A stretch of DNA of 5,855 bases from Fidelibacterota bacterium TCS55 (lineage in GTDB: Bacteria > Fidelibacterota > Marinisomatia > Marinisomatales > TCS55), in NCBI GenBank assembly GCA_905182385.1, contig CAJJBS010000154.1:1-5855 (forward strand). Direction: 5' to 3'. The notes beneath the pieces are model-generated. The model saw only the letters and a program-made list of their open reading frames with translations, was not told the DNA's origin and did no database searches. Positions 5,052 to 5,855 of this stretch are shown here, piece by piece. The first letter of the stretch is position 1. Every line of letters starts with the position of its first letter. Both the position numbers and the translations under genes were made by a program.

Positions 5052-5855
5052 ATGAAGCTCACTTTTATTTTATTTATATTTTCTTTAATTCTTAATGGAC
5101 AACATCCTGGAGATATTTTTGTTCATCAAGGAGTGAATGCTTTTTATAATTATGAATATGAAAGAAGTATTGAAGTACTTGCAAAAGCTAGAAAAGATTT
5201 TCCAGATCACCCTGGTGTACATATAGCATGGGCAGCAGCATATTGGAGAAAAGATGAAGCGGAGCTACCTATAAAAGATATTTATATTAATTTTGATAAT
5301 AATCTCAAGGATATTCAATCAGCTTATGATTCTCTTTTATTAATTTATCCAGATAATCCAGAGTATATGCTTTATTATGGCTGTGCTCTTGGTTTAAAAG
5401 CTCGAACTTCATTGGGTCAAAAAAAGTGGATATCAACATTTTTTTCTGCATATCAAGGTTTTCGTGTAATCCAAAAAGCAGCTGCACTTGACTCTAATAT
5501 GCTAGATGCATACTTGCCAATTGGTATTGTTGAATATTATTCAGGGCTAAGCAATCCGCTAGTAAAAGCAAGTGCTAAATATTTTGGCTTAAAAGCTTCA
5601 AGAAAAGAAGGTATTAGAAAAATGGAGATTGCCGCAAGTCAAAGTCCATGGGCATGGACGGAATCTTTAAGTGTTTTATCGTATATATATCAATTTATAG
5701 ATAGAGATATAGATAGAGGCTTAGAAGTTAGTAAAAGACTCATTGATGAATTTCCAAATAATTATGATTATAAAATTCATTATGCTGTTAGTCTATTACA
5801 AAATAGAGATCTAGAATTATCAAAAATTATATTAGATGATTTAGATAAATCACTT
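5052..5855 (+). CDS. Exported TPR-type protein, 3' end outside window
   Basis: An ATG at 5052 opens a frame with no stop through the last base, giving 268 residues. The N-terminus (MKLTFILFIFSLILNG, then QHPGD) is a signal peptide, so the protein is exported. Residues about 20-55 form a TPR-like hairpin (HQGVNAFYNYEYERSIEVLA...DFPDHP). Further helical repeats are seen at about 86-115 (SAYDSLLLIYPDNPEYMLYY), 132-165 (AYQGFRVIQKAAALDSNMLDAYLPIG), 183-212 and 222-250. The central part, from ALGLKARTS through LDAYLPIGIVEYYSGL, resembles a family of bacterial TPR proteins in which a helix pair is followed by a small hydrophobic loop. I recall distant likeness to Iml2/TTC39-type repeats but cannot confirm it. 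No Shine-Dalgarno is visible before the ATG. It follows the larger TPR gene by 33 bases and is probably co-transcribed with it. Its function is unknown. Confidence 0.85.
   Translation, partial: MKLTFILFIFSLILNGQHPGDIFVHQGVNAFYNYEYERSIEVLAKARKDFPDHPGVHIAWAAAYWRKDEAELPIKDIYINFDNNLKDIQSAYDSLLLIYPDNPEYMLYYGCALGLKARTSLGQKKWISTFFSAYQGFRVIQKAAALDSNMLDAYLPIGIVEYYSGLSNPLVKASAKYFGLKASRKEGIRKMEIAASQSPWAWTESLSVLSYIYQFIDRDIDRGLEVSKRLIDEFPNNYDYKIHYAVSLLQNRDLELSKIILDDLDKSL

Noticed and set aside
5305..5487. Minus-strand open frame near the right edge
   Set aside because: It is opposite the partial TPR-type gene, which has a signal peptide and repeats; the antisense frame has neither.
1..5855. CRISPR array, tRNA, rRNA, insertion sequence or phage genes
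   Set aside because: No spaced direct repeats, no RNA gene signatures and no transposase or integrase motifs are visible; the window is nearly all coding.

Overview
The window is a strongly AT-rich stretch of a bacterial genome. It is densely packed, and every gene I can support lies on the + strand. The second to sixth genes all begin with a signal peptide or lipobox, which points to a Gram-negative-type, streamlined bacterium. The AT bias, tight packing and gene mixture resemble uncultured marine lineages such as Neomarinimicrobiota (SAR406) or the Bacteroidota side of the tree. That assignment is a guess from general character, not a marker-based placement. TGA behaves as a stop and TGG as Trp, so the code is standard.

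Layout. (1) Positions 1-820 hold the 3' part of an ornithine cyclodeaminase/mu-crystallin family gene that continues off the left edge. (2) Positions 856-1455 encode an exported thioredoxin/peroxiredoxin-like protein with a CxxC site and a conserved C-terminal cysteine. (3) A 153-base gap with a short inverted repeat and a promoter-like sequence leads to 1609-1947, a small lipoprotein with a heavy-metal-associated (HMA) domain. (4) It overlaps, at a TTG start, a sialidase-like beta-propeller lipoprotein (1944-3131) with an unusual CxCC motif. (5) Positions 3177-5018 encode a large exported TPR protein with a duplicated, very basic N-terminal region. (6) From 5052 to the right edge runs the 5' part of a second exported TPR-type protein, open at the window end.

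How the genes may work together. The thioredoxin-like protein, the HMA lipoprotein and the CxCC propeller are consecutive, all predicted to act outside the cytoplasm, and each carries clustered cysteines. The HMA and propeller genes overlap and are probably translated together. The simplest reading, an inference, is an envelope module for a thiophilic metal such as copper, or for redox care of the cysteines involved. The two TPR proteins are likely envelope scaffold or assembly factors of unknown partner. The cyclodeaminase-family enzyme looks metabolic and unrelated, although only 35 bases separate it from the next gene.
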